A DNA stretch of 21,209 nucleotides from Phellopilus nigrolimitatus (lineage: Eukaryota > Basidiomycota > Agaricomycetes > Hymenochaetales > Hymenochaetaceae), in assembly GCA_021029095.1 (NCBI GenBank), contig JAJOHG010000419.1:1-21209 (forward strand). Direction: 5' to 3'. This document shows, one piece after another, positions 20,010 through 21,209 of the stretch; position 1 is the first letter of the stretch; the number at the start of each line of letters is the position of its first letter. Made by a program: the position numbers and the translations under genes. The notes below the pieces were generated by a model. The model did not search any database. It worked only from the letters and a program-made list of their open reading frames with translations, and was not told the origin of the DNA.

Positions 20010-21209
20010 ATGTCGGAAAAACAGCAGCGTCTGGTGCTCGCCATTATCGATTTTTTAAATCAATCTATGCAGGATGGCACCGTCAAGCAAGATGACAAGG
20101 AAAGCCTCGAAGTAGCAGGTACGCCTGCCTGTCCTCCATCTTCTCCTTCTTCTAGTGCGCTGAACTGTGTATATGCTATAGTGCAATGTATTGGAGAGGC
20201 GTTTGACGTCAATCCGTCCGACTCACAGCAGAGAGACCGACTGAGCATCAAGCCCGCGAGCCTCACTACTCTCTTCGATCTTTTCCTCAAGACCCGCGAC
20301 CGCATGAACGCTAATGCCTCTCCAACCGCCCCGACGCCCTCGACTTCCTCCGCGCCGCCCCCTTCAGGGACTTCTGCTGCAGACAAAGCCGAGGCGGAGA
20401 AACTCAAGGCGCAGGGCAACACTTTCATGTCCGCGAAGAACTACCCCGGCGCGATCGACGCGTACACACAGGCGATCGCGCGCGATGCGACGAACGCAGT
20501 ATATTACTCAAACCGCGCGGCTGCTTACTCGAGTCAGGGGGAACATGCAGACGCAATTGCCGATGCGGAGAAGGCCATCGAGGTTGACCCGGCGTTTTCA
20601 AAAGCATACCATCGACTTGGGTGCGTCTCGCGAATTCTTCGGTGTATGGAAGACTATATCTGATAGAACATTTTTTGACGTCTACGAAGGCATGCACAAT
20701 ATTCGATTGGAGACTATTCGGCTGCTGCGTCTGCCTTCAAGCGCGGCCTTGAGATTGACCCGACGAATGCAAATCTTAAATCGGGGTTACAGAACGCCGA
20801 GGCGCGTGTTGAGTCACGTCCCACATCCCCTTCTGATTCTGCTGCAGCTCGCAGCGGACCGAGTGCAAGCGCGGGCGTGGGTGCAGGAGCAGGAGGCGGC
20901 CTGGGCGGACTGGCTAGTATGTTCGGCGGAGGGGGTGGGGGCGGGATGCCCGACCTGTCGAGCATAATGCAGAACCCAATGATGATGCAGATGGCGCAGC
21001 AGATGATGCAGAACGGCGGCCTCGAGCAGATGATGCAGAATCCCGCCGTGGCAAATATGGTGCGTAAAGTGTCGGGAAGCAGTACTGCGCTTATTGGAAT
21101 GCTATGCTGACTGCGTATCTATTCGGCATAGATGAATCGCGTTCAGTCTGGCGGAGGTATGCCGTCGATGGCTGAAATAATGTCCGACCCCGCATTACGA
21201 GAAGTGTAA
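20010..21209 (+). CDS. SGT2: Small glutamine-rich TPR co-chaperone Sgt2 (3' end at window edge)
   Basis: Exons 20010-20118, 20182-20620, 20690-21059 and 21132 to the edge keep phase. Sgt2/SGTA passes tail-anchored membrane proteins from Hsp70 to the Get4-Get5/Get3 pathway in the cytosol. The N-terminal dimerisation domain, which binds the Get5 ubiquitin-like domain, is visible as QRLVLAIIDFLNQSMQDG and VQCIGEAFDV. A Pro/Ser/Thr linker leads to three TPRs: EAEKLKAQGNTFMSAKNYPG, AVYYSNRAAAYSSQGEHADA and HAQYSIGDYSAAASAFKRGL. The Gly-rich and Met/Gln-rich client-binding region follows (MMMQMAQQMMQNGGLEQMMQ, NPAVANM). In the last frame TAA falls at 21207-21209, but GTGTAA at 21204-21209 also looks like the start of a donor site. 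Relatives continue beyond SDPALRE, so the gene probably runs past the window. Confidence 0.92.

Noticed and set aside
1..21209. CRISPR arrays, operons or bacterial mobile systems
   Set aside because: No regularly spaced repeats or bacterial-type genes were seen; spliceosomal introns throughout show a eukaryotic genome.

Overview
The window looks like chromosomal DNA of a filamentous basidiomycete, most likely an Agaricomycete. Genes are packed about 200-600 bp apart. Nearly every gene is cut by 50-90 nt GT-AG introns, often with CTAAC/CTGAC-like branch sites. One locus belongs to the FunK1 kinase family, which is expanded in mushroom-forming fungi. Gene models were spliced by eye, using reading phase, splice-site consensus and family conservation.

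Left third (1-4510), accessory. Positions 1-850 hold no gene I can support. A 279-bp MITE with 41-bp perfect terminal inverted repeats and TA flanks (853-1131) lies just upstream of a FunK1 kinase locus (about 1307-4006, +). All kinase core motifs of that locus are visible, but its reading frame is broken twice. Next come an intron-containing tRNA-Gln(CUG) on the minus strand (4060-4139) and a second, hAT-like MITE (4193-4505) filled with AACCGAACC-type motifs.

Middle (5066-8687). A seven-exon Nudix hydrolase with a C-terminal membrane anchor (5066-6708, +) converges on UGO1 (7069-8687, -), a mitochondrial outer-membrane carrier-fold fusion protein.

UGO1 shares a short divergent promoter, carrying a TCACGTGA E-box, with the largest gene of the window. 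This is a Clr4/SUV39-type histone H3K9 methyltransferase (8926-15498, +). A very long, mostly disordered N-terminal part carries four SUMO-interaction-like motifs and a three-fold 44-residue repeat. Complete pre-SET, SET and post-SET modules follow, and one exon inside the SET core is only 15 nt long.

Right third (15783-21209), mostly housekeeping. It holds a LaeA/UMTA-like SAM methyltransferase (+), then the tandem minus-strand pair PRP19 (splicing, U-box ubiquitin ligase) and ATP5/OSCP (mitochondrial ATP synthase). SGT2 (TPR co-chaperone of tail-anchored protein targeting) diverges from PRP19 and reaches the right edge. The genes form no single pathway; two serve mitochondria and one or two act on chromatin. 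The best candidates for something undescribed are the SUMO-motif and repeat architecture of the H3K9 methyltransferase and the two MITEs around the decaying FunK1 locus.
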